This document shows, one piece after another, positions 7,690-16,245 of a stretch of DNA of 64,000 nucleotides (the first letter of the stretch is position 1; each line of letters starts with the position of its first letter). Origin of the DNA: Spirochaetales bacterium. GTDB taxonomy: Bacteria > Spirochaetota > Spirochaetia > SZUA-6 > RPPD01. Below the pieces are notes generated by a model. It worked only from the letters and a program-made list of their open reading frames with translations, did not search any database and was not told the DNA's origin. The stretch is taken from contig JAFGSW010000072.1 in assembly GCA_016934415.1 (NCBI GenBank), forward strand, positions 1 to 64,000. Reading direction: 5' to 3'. Made by a program: the position numbers and the translations under genes.

Positions 7690-9714
7690 TCAAGAAACCA
7701 AACCGAGTTCTTCGAACAGCTTCTTGTAGATCGAGAAGTACTCCGATTTCGCGAATTCCTCGATCTTCTCCTCGGGGAGCGATTCAAGCAGCTGGTCCAT
7801 GTAGCCCAGCACCGATTTGATCTCCTCTTTCAATCCCGATGGCAATTCCATGTCCGAAGAAGCGGGTGCCGCGCCCGGCGCAGCTTTTCCCACAGGCTCG
7901 GTTTCCAACTGGAGCTCTTCCGCTTCCTCGAGCGCACCCTCCAAGGGAGTGACGTCGGCGCTTTCAAGCTCGAGCCCGCCTTCCGTCGCGCTCAAGTCCT
8001 CGATCGGTTCCATCTCTTCCATGGCCGTTTCCGGGACGATCTCCTCGGGACCGCTCTCAAGCTCCGGGATCTCGATCTCGATCTCGCCCGCGCCCGCGGC
8101 GCTCTCCAGGTCGGGTTTCACCTCCCCGGCGGGGGCTTCGCCCTCGAATGCATCGAAACCGATCTCCTCGACTTCCTCTTCGGCGGATTGAGGAGACGGC
8201 TCTTCGGGCGCTGCGGTCTCCTCGTAGCCGATGATGTCCTCGCCCAGCTCGAGCTCGACTTCCTCGGTCGCCGGTTCCGCGATCTCGGCCTTCGCCTCTT
8301 CCTTGATGTCCGCGGTCGTCATGATATTGTCGAGTTCCTCGCCCGTCAGCGCGATGGTTTCGTCTTCCTCTTCCTCGAAAAAGTCTCCGCCGGCCCCGGC
8401 GGCGCCGGTGTTCCGGTCTCCGGTTTTGCCTGAGGCCTTTTTCCCACGCAGCACGCCCAGCTCCGATTTCAGCTGGGTGAGCTCGGCCTTGATGGACCGC
8501 AATTCGGCTTCGATATTTTTTAGGGTCGACGACGACGGGGCGGCGGCTGCGACGTCGTCAAGCTCCGGTTCCAGGTTCCCCAGATCCTCATCGCTCTCGG
8601 CGATGGCCACTTCCTCGGAGAGGGGCACCTCGATCTCTTCGGCGGCTTCTCCCTCGCCGGTTTCCAGCTCGACGGTTTCCTCCGCTCCGAGCTCCAACTC
8701 CGGTATCTCCTCGAGAGTTTCCGGACCCGTCAGATCCTCGAGCGCCTCCTCGGCGGGCGCGCCTTCCTCGACCGGCTCCAGCGCGAGCGCGGACTCCTGC
8801 TCTTCCTCTTCGGGCAGTTCGAGCTCGTCCAGCTCCAGCGAGCCTTTCTCCTCGGCGGACTCTCTCGTTCCGTCCTCCTCTTCCAGCTCCAGCGACAACG
8901 AGGCGAATTCGTCGTCGATGACGTGCGGCATCGCTTCAACGGCGGCGTGCGCGGGGGCGGGTTCATGGCTTTTCGCCGATTTTTTCAGGGTTTCCTCCGC
9001 GGGCGCTGCGGCGGAAATCTCAATTCCCAAATCGTCGAGAGACACCTCCTCGAAGTCTCCGCCCCCTCCCGGGGATTCGCGCCCCGGTTCCTCCAAGGAC
9101 ATCGCCTCGGGCGCCAACTCTTCCAGAGGAGACGATTCCGTCTCGTCACGGACGACCGTTTCCTCCACCGCCGGCACCTCTTCTTCCAGCGATCCGAAAT
9201 CCTCTTCCAGCGCCGCCTCTTCCTCGAGTGCCGGCGTTTCCTCGATGCCGGATTCCGCGACAGGCTCCATGATTTCCGCTTCGTCCGATTCGGCAATTGG
9301 TTCCATGATTTCCGCTTCGTCGGATTCACCGACCGGTTCCTCGACTGAGATTTCGACAGGTTCCTCTTCAAGCATGAAAGATGATTCCTCCGCACTCGCC
9401 TCGAGCCCGGGAAGGGATTCCTCCTCCGGAATGTCAAGGTCGTCGATCAGGCCGCCCTCGGCCTGCATGGTTCCGCCTTCTCCCGTCTCTTCCGGCGAGA
9501 GGTCCTCGAGCGCCATCTCGTTCTCATCGAACGAATCGTCCGCCTTGAAATCCTCAGGTTCGGCCTTCACCCAGATGCCGTATTCGTCCAGGTTGACGGT
9601 CGAGTTCTTCGAGGAGGCGAATTTCGCTTCCTCCTCAATCGGGGGAAGGGTTTCGTCGAGATCCAGATCTTCAAGCGATTCGGAAGACGACTCGGCTTTG
9701 ATTTTTTTCGCCAT
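7690..9714 (-). CDS. Long Glu/Asp-rich acidic protein
   Basis: A 674-residue protein. ATG 9714 follows AGGAGAG. Almost the whole length is a low-complexity acidic chain made of degenerate EEx, LELE, PEEE and ESDEAEIMEP repeats (the last twice near residues 130-160). Two parts are ordered: a short predicted coiled coil (about residues 395-425, NIEAELRSIKAELTQLKSEL) and a C-terminal helical tail (about 625-674, KEEIKSVLGYMDQLLESLPE, FAKSEYFSIYKKLFEELGLV). The tail looks like the conserved functional part. No signal peptide or TM segment, so cytoplasmic. Spirochaetes have similar acidic proteins of unknown role. It is separated from the DUF115 operon by a terminator-like hairpin. Confidence 0.7.
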   Translation of the reverse strand: MAKKIKAESSSESLEDLDLDETLPPIEEEAKFASSKNSTVNLDEYGIWVKAEPEDFKADDSFDENEMALEDLSPEETGEGGTMQAEGGLIDDLDIPEEESLPGLEASAEESSFMLEEEPVEISVEEPVGESDEAEIMEPIAESDEAEIMEPVAESGIEETPALEEEAALEEDFGSLEEEVPAVEETVVRDETESSPLEELAPEAMSLEEPGRESPGGGGDFEEVSLDDLGIEISAAAPAEETLKKSAKSHEPAPAHAAVEAMPHVIDDEFASLSLELEEEDGTRESAEEKGSLELDELELPEEEEQESALALEPVEEGAPAEEALEDLTGPETLEEIPELELGAEETVELETGEGEAAEEIEVPLSEEVAIAESDEDLGNLEPELDDVAAAAPSSSTLKNIEAELRSIKAELTQLKSELGVLRGKKASGKTGDRNTGAAGAGGDFFEEEEDETIALTGEELDNIMTTADIKEEAKAEIAEPATEEVELELGEDIIGYEETAAPEEPSPQSAEEEVEEIGFDAFEGEAPAGEVKPDLESAAGAGEIEIEIPELESGPEEIVPETAMEEMEPIEDLSATEGGLELESADVTPLEGALEEAEELQLETEPVGKAAPGAAPASSDMELPSGLKEEIKSVLGYMDQLLESLPEEKIEEFAKSEYFSIYKKLFEELGLVS

Positions 9715-9900
9715 GTGCTTCTCTCCTGGAAGCCCCGGTCGGCCACACATGCGCCGTTCCGCGGGGCGGCCGGCGATCGCATGGATCGCGCGCTCATCCG
9801 ACTCGCGCCGCCTTATGCGGGCGCGGGCCGTGGAAAGCCTGTTTCGATTGCTTTCCGATACGAGCCTATTATCGGTAATTTTTTACATCCGTATAACCCC

Positions 9901-9930
9901 AATCTAATTCATGTTCTTTTGCGTTGTCAA
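9901..9930 (-). promoter_or_regulatory. Candidate sigma70 promoter for the acidic-protein gene
   Basis: On the minus strand TTGACA (9925-9930) is followed after 18 nt by TAGATT (9901-9906). The gene start is about 190 nt downstream. The -35 is perfect and the -10 is 4 of 6, so support is moderate. Confidence 0.35.
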
Positions 9931-10061
9931 TAACAATCTCCTCTTACCATATATTCTATTCGTTTTCGATGAAATTGGTAACGTTTTTTCACGGAAAATG
10001 CCCCCCGGAAACGAGCGATTTGATTAATGCCGGGCTATTTTTCAGCCGTCAATGTGAAGGT

Positions 10062-10505
10062 ATGATCGTTCGACGCATCTTAAGCTGCTGTTATTTCGGG
10101 TTTGCCGTGTACATCGTCCTTTCGCTCTTTTTCGGGCGGGGCGGATTGGCGAATTTCAAGGTCGACCTCGATTACAAGGCGCGGCTCGAGGCCAACATCA
10201 GGGGACTCCAGGAGATCAATCGGAATCTCTCGCTTGAATTGAAGGCCGTCAGAGCCAGTCCGGACACCATTAAAGTGTTCGCCCGGGATTACGGCTATTA
10301 CGCGAAAAACGAGGAAGTAATAAAGATCCAGGGCGCCCCGGCGAGGAAAAACTACAGCCAACTCGGGTCGCTTTTAAAGCGGAATCCGGAACATGACCAG
10401 ACCGGCGCCCTCTTTCATGTCATAGGCTTGGCGGGAGCCGCCGTCGCTTTCGCTTTTTCCATGGCGCTGATGCGTCCCCGGCCACATGATCATCTCTCGG
10501 GATGA
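10062..10505 (+). CDS. DivIC/FtsB-like septum formation initiator with extra C-terminal TM
   Basis: A 147-residue protein. An N-terminal TM segment (about residues 5-22) is followed by a coiled coil (KARLEANIRGLQEINRNLSL) and then a FARDYGYYAKNEEVIKI stretch typical of the FtsB/DivIC end, in which an ARE-x-xGY... pattern precedes a hydrophobic strand. In the divisome this family bridges FtsL/DivIB. Unusual for the family, there is a second hydrophobic segment near the C terminus (about 118-140). ATG 10062 was chosen because it places the TM directly after a short basic leader; its ribosome site is weak, and upstream ATG 9969 or TTG 9924 are alternatives. The end overlaps the next gene by 20 nt. 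Confidence 0.7.
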   Translation: MIVRRILSCCYFGFAVYIVLSLFFGRGGLANFKVDLDYKARLEANIRGLQEINRNLSLELKAVRASPDTIKVFARDYGYYAKNEEVIKIQGAPARKNYSQLGSLLKRNPEHDQTGALFHVIGLAGAAVAFAFSMALMRPRPHDHLSG

Positions 10506-11070
10506 CCCCGCCGCGGCCCGCCTGGTCGCGGACATCTTCAGAACCGGAGGCGTCGCCGTCCTTCCCTGCGACACGATCTACGGCCTGGTTGGGCCGGCCC
10601 CGGAGAGCGAGCCCCGCATCAGAAAGATCAAGGGCCGCGGGGAGCGGAGCCCCTTTCTGATGCTCATCGGCGACGAATCCTGGATGAGTCACTATACCGA
10701 TCAACCCCTCCCCTCCCCCCTCGCTCCTTTCTGGCCGGGCGAGCTCACCCTGTTGTTCCGCGCCCGAGGCTCGGGCGGCGCGGTCGCCTTCCGCCTCCCG
10801 CGCGATCCATGGCTCCGGAGCGTGCTCTCCCTCACGGGGCGGCCCCTTTTCTCCACAAGCGTCAACCGCTCCGGCGAGCCCCACCTGTGGCGAATCGACG
10901 AGATTGTGAACAGGTATGAGGGCGAGGTCGACGCGATCGTCACGGCCGGGGACCTTCCCGAAGCCGCGCCGTCCACCATCCTCGACCTCACCGCCAAGCC
11001 CTACAAGGTGGTCCGCCAGGGAAAAGTCGTCATCCCGCCGTCGATCATCGAAGAATCAGGAAGGGTATGA
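10486..11070 (+). CDS. tsaC: Sua5/YciO/YrdC (TsaC-type) threonylcarbamoyl-AMP synthase
   Basis: A 194-residue cytoplasmic protein of normal TsaC length. It carries the family features: GGVAVLPCDTIYGLVG near residue 22, RIRKIKGRGERSPFLMLI (the KxR residues that bind ATP and bicarbonate/threonine), WPGELTLLF, and STSVNRSGEP with the SxN motif. It would make L-threonylcarbamoyl-AMP for the t6A37 modification of ANN-decoding tRNAs. It starts inside the end of the DivIC-like gene, so the two are probably co-transcribed. A YciO-type paralogue is the alternative, but the motifs fit TsaC. Confidence 0.88.
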   Translation: MIISRDDPAAARLVADIFRTGGVAVLPCDTIYGLVGPAPESEPRIRKIKGRGERSPFLMLIGDESWMSHYTDQPLPSPLAPFWPGELTLLFRARGSGGAVAFRLPRDPWLRSVLSLTGRPLFSTSVNRSGEPHLWRIDEIVNRYEGEVDAIVTAGDLPEAAPSTILDLTAKPYKVVRQGKVVIPPSIIEESGRV

Positions 11071-11216
11071 TAAGGAACCCAGGAAACCAGGAAAAGAAAA
11101 TAATAAGGAAATGAACGAAAAGTATCGGGTTTTTTTCAGTGCTCCCAAGATTGTTGCTTAATATTGATAGTTAGCTTTACTACCTCATTCCTGAATCCTG
11201 GCTTCCTTATAAATTC
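11071..11216. repeat. AGGAAACCAGG-family inverted repeat
   Basis: The left arm (TAAGGAACCCAGGAAACCAG, 11071-11090) and right arm (CTGAATCCTGGCTTCCTTAT, about 11191-11210) are complementary. The interior carries GTGCTCCCAAGATTGTTGC (11139-11157), a motif that recurs as both arms of the 26839-26969 inverted repeat. It separates tsaC from the convergent GGDEF gene and may also act as a transcription end. Confidence 0.6.
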
Positions 11217-11245
11217 TTATCTTCTCTTTTATGCGAAGGCGGGAG

Positions 11246-12211
11246 TCAGGCCTGGATGACCCGGTTGCGGCCCTCTTCCTTGGCCCGGTAGAGGGCGCGG
11301 TCGGCCGCGGCTTTGAGCTCTTCCAAATTATTTCGCGATTCGGAAAAGGCGGCGACGCCCTGGCTCACCGTCACGGCGAGGGCCTCTTCCACCGGCGGGA
11401 TCCGGATCGTCATCCCCTCGACGGCGCGCCTGATTTCCTCGGCGCGGGCGGACGCCTCTTGTAAACCGGCATCGGGGAGGAGCAGGGTGAACTCGTCGCC
11501 GCCGTAGCGGGCGATCACGTCGGTCTGCTTCAGGACGAGTTTGATGGTCTCCACCAGGCGGGCGAGAAGCTTGTTCCCCACCTCGTGGCCGCGGGCTTCA
11601 TTGATCTCCCGGAAGCGGTCGACGTCCATCATGACGAGGGAAAAGGGCTTCCCGGACACGCCGCCGCCCGAGTAGCGGTCGGCGAGCAGACTGTCGAGGT
11701 AGCGCCGGTTGTAGGCGCCGGTGACCTCGTCCGTGATGGCACGCCGGGAAGCCTCGTTGCCCCAGCGCACCATGTCCGCCACGACGTGCGAGGTCGTCTC
11801 CAGGCGGTGGGCGATGGTGTTGAGCATCTTGTACATGATCTTGATGGCGGCACGGGGCTGGGCCTCGAGCACGCGGTTGTAGTCCCGCTCGTGCATGCGG
11901 TAGAGAACGCTGTCCTCGAGCGCCCGGCAGGTGGCCGAGCGCGGCGCGTCGTCGACGATCGACATCTCGCCGAAAAAATTCCCGGCTTGGCAGCGGGCGA
12001 GCTCCTTCTCATTGCCGTCGGTCGTGCGCAGTCCGATCGTCACGAGCCCGCGCTTCACGATATAGAGCTCGCTCCCCTCGTCGCCCTCGCGGAAGATGAT
12101 CTCGCCCGCGGCCGCCTTGAATTCGGTGAGCCCGGCGGCGATGCTCGCCAGCTCGTGCTCGGTGCAGTCGCCGAAGATCGAAACCTTTTTCAGGAAACTT
12201 CTCGATATCAT
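11246..12211 (-). CDS. Cyclic-nucleotide-binding domain plus GGDEF diguanylate cyclase
   Basis: A 321-residue protein. The N-terminal cNMP-binding domain (about residues 8-120) shows FREGDEGSELYIVKRGLV and the phosphate-binding-cassette-like GNFFGEMSIVDDAPRSATCR. A helical linker leads to a GGDEF domain (about 155-318) opening with DEVTGAYNRRYLDSLL and containing the intact motif ARYGGDEFTLLLP. The inhibitory I-site would be KQTD rather than RxxD, so feedback inhibition may be weakened. Predicted to make c-di-GMP in response to a cyclic nucleotide or related ligand. Ten bases separate it from the upstream gene of identical architecture, so the two form an operon. Confidence 0.88.
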   Translation of the reverse strand: MISRSFLKKVSIFGDCTEHELASIAAGLTEFKAAAGEIIFREGDEGSELYIVKRGLVTIGLRTTDGNEKELARCQAGNFFGEMSIVDDAPRSATCRALEDSVLYRMHERDYNRVLEAQPRAAIKIMYKMLNTIAHRLETTSHVVADMVRWGNEASRRAITDEVTGAYNRRYLDSLLADRYSGGGVSGKPFSLVMMDVDRFREINEARGHEVGNKLLARLVETIKLVLKQTDVIARYGGDEFTLLLPDAGLQEASARAEEIRRAVEGMTIRIPPVEEALAVTVSQGVAAFSESRNNLEELKAAADRALYRAKEEGRNRVIQA

Positions 12212-12221
12212 GATTCCCTTC

Positions 12222-13208
12222 TCAGCACACCCGGTCCCCGCCCGAGTTGCGCGCCTCGAACATGGCGGCGACCGCTTTCTCCACGAGCTCGGCGGGGCCG
12301 GCTACGCGGCTCGGATACGACGCCACCCCGATCGAGGCGGTGAGTTGAATATCCTTCGAGTTGATGATCGGCTCCAGGTCGATGGCCTTGATCTCGGTCA
12401 AGAGCCGTTCGGCCGTCTCACGCGCCGTCGCCTCGCCCGTCCGCGGCAGCACGGCCATGAGCTCGTCCCCGCGGTATCGGACGCCGATGCCGTCCGGTCC
12501 GATGCCGTCCTTCACCGCGTCCGCCAACCGGCGCAAGGCCTTGTCGCCGGCCTCATGCCCGTAGCCGTCGTTCACAAGCTTGAAATTATCCGGCTTGATG
12601 GCGAGGAGACTCGTCGTTTCCCCGGAACGCGCGAGCTCGGCCTGGAAGTCATCCTCGAGATAGCTCTTATTATAGAGGCCGGTCAACTTGTCGTAGAGGA
12701 GCTGGCGGCGCAGGTCGTCGATCCAGGGCGTTTTCTCCGAGACGAGCTTGTTCGTCTCGCGGAGGCGCTGGCTGATTTGCTGGATGAGCTTGGTGAGGAT
12801 GCGGGCGAAGAGCGAGGGGTGCTTTTTCAAGAGCGACGTAAACTCGAGTCCGGGCCGGGGAAAGGCGAGAAGCACGGTCTCCCCTTCCGCCGCCGCTCCG
12901 TTCGCGCGGGGGGCGTCCTCGAACAGGTCGAGCTCTCCGAACAGCTCCCCCTCGATGAATTGCGCGATATCCCGGGTCTCGCCGTCCTTCGCGGCGAGGA
13001 TGCGCACGCTCCCCCGCTGCACCACGAACAGGGATTCGCCGTTGGTGCCGGCGGCGAAAATCTCTTCCCCGTCGCGGTAGGCGGAAAATCCGGAGTACTG
13101 GACGACGAGATCGAGCTCGTCTTCCTTCAGCCGACGGAACAGGGCCACCCGCTTGAGGAGGTCCTTTTTCTGCTTGCGTTCCGCGACGCCGTTGCGCTCT
13201 TTCGGCAT
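12222..13208 (-). CDS. cNMP-binding domain plus GGDEF domain with RGDEL motif
   Basis: A 328-residue protein. ATG 13208 has AAAGGAAA upstream; a GTG 30 nt further out is less likely. A cNMP-binding domain (about residues 20-135, with GEEIFAAGTNGESLFVVQRG and GELFGELDLFEDAPR) is followed by a helical linker and a GGDEF domain (DKLTGLYNKSYLEDDF onward). The signature is YRGDELMAVLP: the first Gly is Arg and the last Phe is Leu. Some RGDEF-type proteins stay active, but RGDEL makes activity uncertain; it may be a c-di-GMP/GTP receptor or a partner of the intact paralogue downstream. Confidence 0.85.
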   Translation of the reverse strand: MPKERNGVAERKQKKDLLKRVALFRRLKEDELDLVVQYSGFSAYRDGEEIFAAGTNGESLFVVQRGSVRILAAKDGETRDIAQFIEGELFGELDLFEDAPRANGAAAEGETVLLAFPRPGLEFTSLLKKHPSLFARILTKLIQQISQRLRETNKLVSEKTPWIDDLRRQLLYDKLTGLYNKSYLEDDFQAELARSGETTSLLAIKPDNFKLVNDGYGHEAGDKALRRLADAVKDGIGPDGIGVRYRGDELMAVLPRTGEATARETAERLLTEIKAIDLEPIINSKDIQLTASIGVASYPSRVAGPAELVEKAVAAMFEARNSGGDRVC

Positions 13209-13330
13209 GCGTTTCCTTTCGCCGGTTCGAGATTTCACTTAATCGTAGTATATTTCACGGCCGGAATCAACCTCCGGCTTTTTCGCGCGGAGATTGGTCA
13301 TTATAAGCCGTAAAATACTTCAAGAAAGTC

Positions 13331-13461
13331 GCCCTGAGCCTGCCGAAGGGCAAGTTGCGATATCGGCACCGCTTGTCAGTCATGGTTCGACAAGCCTGTC
13401 CTGAGCCATCCTGAGCTTGTCGAAGAGCGAAGGGCTTACCATGACGTCACCCTGCACCCGT
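13331..13461. repeat. CCTGAGC / CTTGTCGAA palindromic repeat cluster
   Basis: GCCCTGAGCCTGCCGAAGGGC (13331-13351) is a palindrome, and TTCGACAAG...CTTGTCGAA (13386-13424) forms a 9-bp stem enclosing two more CCTGAGC units. A third fragment reads CACCCTGCACCCGTCGAA. This type of interspersed palindrome is common in many bacterial genomes. It fills the space between the GGDEF pair and the next minus-strand gene. Confidence 0.6.
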
Positions 13462-13502
13462 CGAAAGAGTCGGTCAGGGGAACGCGTGAAACGGAAAGGC
13501 GC

Positions 13503-14723
13503 TTAGTGGGGCAGGTTCGCCATTTCGCCGTTGGCCGCCTCGATGTCCTGGTTGGCCTTGTTGATGAACGCTTCGGCGGTGTATTTCTCGATGTCTTCCG
13601 GCTTGAGCTTCTGCAGCTTGAGGAACGGCAGTATCTCCGCCTTGGTCAGGGAACCGGGAGCTAGGGGCAGCGCCCGGTACAGGTAGAGAGGGCCGTTGAG
13701 AAGGTACGCGTCGCACACGTCCCGCAACGGCACGGGTTTGCCGTCGGAGTCGATCACGTCCGCGGCGAAGGCTGCGTCGCGGCAGGGGCTGTCCGCGGAC
13801 GGGAACGAGGCGAAGGTCCTGGATTCCGGCAGAGTTTTCATGCCCGCGTCGAGGACGCCGTTCACGGGGAACGCCGATCCGCGGTTTTCGAATCTCCAGA
13901 CATTATGGAAAAGGACGACCAGCGCACGGTCTCCGATCCGCGCCCGCGTCAGCATGGCGAGCGTACCGCGATAGAGGATATCGATACCGGCGTAAAAATC
14001 CACAATCCCTTGTTGGGCTCCGTTTTTCAGCATGAATCTCGAAGGAACAAAGACCAGGGCCTTTTCCTTTTTTTGGATGACCTCCCGGTCAAGCGCCGAA
14101 AAGGCGAATTCCTCCTGCGTCATGCCGTTGAACGTGGCTTTCTGCAGGTCCTTGCGGTCGCGGTAGGCTTCATCGGTGAACAGCTCGATTTTGAGCTTCA
14201 ACCCCAAACCGATGACGCGCATCGGCGCGGCGCCGCGCGTCCGGGCGCGGTTGAGCGACCACACGTCCCTGAGCAGCGCCAGGGAATCCATGTACGTGGT
14301 CGGCAGCAGGAAATATGAGAGGATCCGTCTCGCCTCCGCCTCGTCGTACGCCGCGGCCGTGAGCAGTGAATCCACGGCGGCCTGATCTTCGGCGAGGACG
14401 AATTCGGCGGCGATCGCCCTCACCCCGGCCGCGTACAGCGCGGGAACCGCCCCGCGCACGACCTCGAAGGTGGTGTGGTAGAGGGTGTTGTTCAGAAATA
14501 CGATGTCGTGCACGTCGAACGAGCGGACGATGTAATCGGCCGGCGGCTGGAAGTGAGCGTCGATGAAGTCGGCGTAGGTCTTTTTGTCGGCGTCGGAAAT
14601 CGCCGGCAGGGACGGCCGGGGAGTGCAGCTGCTCGGACCGAAGAAAAAATAGAAGGTGAAACTGGTCACCGCCGCCATCAACGCGACGATTATCAGGGCT
14701 GTATTTGTTTTCCGTTTCTGCAT
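13503..14723 (-). CDS. Membrane-anchored ChaN/erythromycin-esterase-like protein
   Basis: A 406-residue protein. ATG 14723 gives a short basic leader and an N-terminal TM (about residues 8-28) followed by SSCTPRPSLP, so it is exported and anchored. The segment DIVFLNNTLYHTTFEVVRGA, then GVRAIAAEFVLAEDQAAVDS, follows the layout of the ChaN/TraB/erythromycin-esterase superfamily, in which a strand ends in LGExHG and a later strand carries E. Here the first motif reads LNNTLYH, so the usual Glu is missing and activity is doubtful. A C-terminal helical tail completes it. It stands alone between two repeat clusters. Confidence 0.5.
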   Translation of the reverse strand: MQKRKTNTALIIVALMAAVTSFTFYFFFGPSSCTPRPSLPAISDADKKTYADFIDAHFQPPADYIVRSFDVHDIVFLNNTLYHTTFEVVRGAVPALYAAGVRAIAAEFVLAEDQAAVDSLLTAAAYDEAEARRILSYFLLPTTYMDSLALLRDVWSLNRARTRGAAPMRVIGLGLKLKIELFTDEAYRDRKDLQKATFNGMTQEEFAFSALDREVIQKKEKALVFVPSRFMLKNGAQQGIVDFYAGIDILYRGTLAMLTRARIGDRALVVLFHNVWRFENRGSAFPVNGVLDAGMKTLPESRTFASFPSADSPCRDAAFAADVIDSDGKPVPLRDVCDAYLLNGPLYLYRALPLAPGSLTKAEILPFLKLQKLKPEDIEKYTAEAFINKANQDIEAANGEMANLPH

Positions 14724-14798
14724 AGGCGAGCATTCTAATGGAAACGTCGGCATTGCGCAAGCCGCGCTCTCCGGACCGAGCTTTCCGTCCGAAGAAGG

Positions 14799-15014
14799 GA
14801 ACCACGGATGACACGGATCAGAACGGATTACACGGATGGAAAAAGAAAGAAAAGGTAAAGTGTTTCAATTTTAAATTGAATTTGTTCCTTACTATTACTT
14901 GTCCTTTGGCGGCTTTCTGAGCTTCTCTTCTCATTTCTCTTCCGCATCTCCTCGTTTCTTCTTCCTACTTCCTTATCAGTGTTATCCATCTTTCATCAGT
15001 GTCATCCGTGGTTC
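14799..15014. repeat. Long inverted repeat of the CCACGGATG family
   Basis: The left arm begins GAACCACGGATGACACGGAT (14799) and continues with two more ACGGAT units. The right arm ends ATCAGTGTCATCCGTGGTTC (15014). The central roughly 130 nt is AT-rich. The arms would fold into one long hairpin. Same design as 28843-29010, and related half-arms flank the 22-bp array and the IS110 element. Confidence 0.75.
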
Positions 15015-15036
15015 TCTCTCCTCCTCCAGGTTTGCG

Positions 15037-16164
15037 CTAGAACACGATGTCCTTGGCCCGGATCGTGTCGTCTTCGGCGTAAATAAGGGCCCGCTCGATG
15101 ACGTTGCGGAGCTCGCGCACGTTCCCCGGCCAGGAATGGGCGAAGAGCTTTTCGCGGGCGTCGTCGGCCAAACGCTTTTTCTTGGAGGAATGGGTGTCGA
15201 TCAGGTGCAGGGCGATGTAGACGACATCTTCGGGCCGGTCCTTCAAGTCCGGCAGGGCGATGGGAAGCACGCCCACGCGGTAGTAGAGATCCTCGCGGAA
15301 AGAGCCCTCGGCCACCATGGCCCTCAGATCGCGGTTGGTGGCGGCTACGAACCGGACGTTGACCGGCACGGACTCGGTCGCCCCCACCCGGGTGACGCGC
15401 TTTTCCTCCAGGGCGCGCAGGAGTTTCACCTGTGCGCCGGGGGGCATCTCCCCGATCTCGTCGAGAAAAAGCGTGCCGCCGTCCGCGCGCTCGAAGTTCC
15501 CCGGACGAGAGCGGGCGTCGGTGAAGGCCCCGCGTTCGGACCCGAAGAGCTCGGTCTCGATGAGGGTCAGGGGAATCGCCCCGCAATTCAGAACCACGAA
15601 GGGGCCCTCGGCGCGCGGAGACAATCTGTGGAGGGCGGTGGCGACGAGCTCCTTGCCCGTTCCCGATTTGCCGGAAATGAGGACCGGCGCGTGGCTGGCC
15701 GCGCACTTGGCCACGAGATCCTTGACGCGGCGGATGCCCGCCGATTCGCCGATGATGGCGTCGAGGGCCGAGGACGACCCGGGACTCGCCCCGAGGCGGA
15801 ACTGGAAGGCGTTGGCGTGGGCCTGGATGATCGTGCCGGTGAGCTTGCGCACGTCGTACGGTTTGACGATATAGTCGACGGCGCCCGACTGCATGGCCTC
15901 GACCACCGAGGCGGCGTCGCCCTGGGCCGAGATCATGATGACGGGCGGAGCGATCGGCCCCGCCGCGATCCGTTTCATCACCTCGATTCCGTTTATCCCG
16001 GGGAGATTAAGGTCGAGAAGCACCACGTCCGGGCGCTCCGTGGCCGTCACTTCGAGCCCCTGCTCACCCGTATATGCGGATAGAATGCGGTATTCGTCCG
16101 CCAGGAGCATCTTCATGGTCTTGTGCGCCGGCACGTCGTCGTCGATATACAATACCGAGATCAT
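15037..16164 (-). CDS. Sigma54-type response regulator lacking a DNA-binding domain
   Basis: A 375-residue NtrC-family protein. The receiver domain (residues 1-115) has the acidic pair DDD near residue 8, phospho-acceptor Asp in VVLLDLNLPG and the Lys in YIVKPYD. The AAA+ domain has Walker A SGKSGTGKE, Walker B GGTLFLDEIGEM and the R-finger region. The sigma54-contact loop reads GAFTDA instead of GAFTGA. The protein stops just after the AAA+ lid (NVRELRNVIERALIYAEDDT), with no Fis-type helix-turn-helix, so it is about 90 residues shorter than NtrC. Like Helicobacter FlgR or Chlamydia CtcC it may activate sigma54 from solution. No sensor kinase is adjacent. Confidence 0.88.
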   Translation of the reverse strand: MISVLYIDDDVPAHKTMKMLLADEYRILSAYTGEQGLEVTATERPDVVLLDLNLPGINGIEVMKRIAAGPIAPPVIMISAQGDAASVVEAMQSGAVDYIVKPYDVRKLTGTIIQAHANAFQFRLGASPGSSSALDAIIGESAGIRRVKDLVAKCAASHAPVLISGKSGTGKELVATALHRLSPRAEGPFVVLNCGAIPLTLIETELFGSERGAFTDARSRPGNFERADGGTLFLDEIGEMPPGAQVKLLRALEEKRVTRVGATESVPVNVRFVAATNRDLRAMVAEGSFREDLYYRVGVLPIALPDLKDRPEDVVYIALHLIDTHSSKKKRLADDAREKLFAHSWPGNVRELRNVIERALIYAEDDTIRAKDIVF

Positions 16165-16245
16165 GCGAAAGCATACTATTCTTTCGCGCTTTTTTGGAAG
16201 TGCCCAATGCGATTTTTTCCGCCGGCACGGAGGGCTGAAGCGAGC

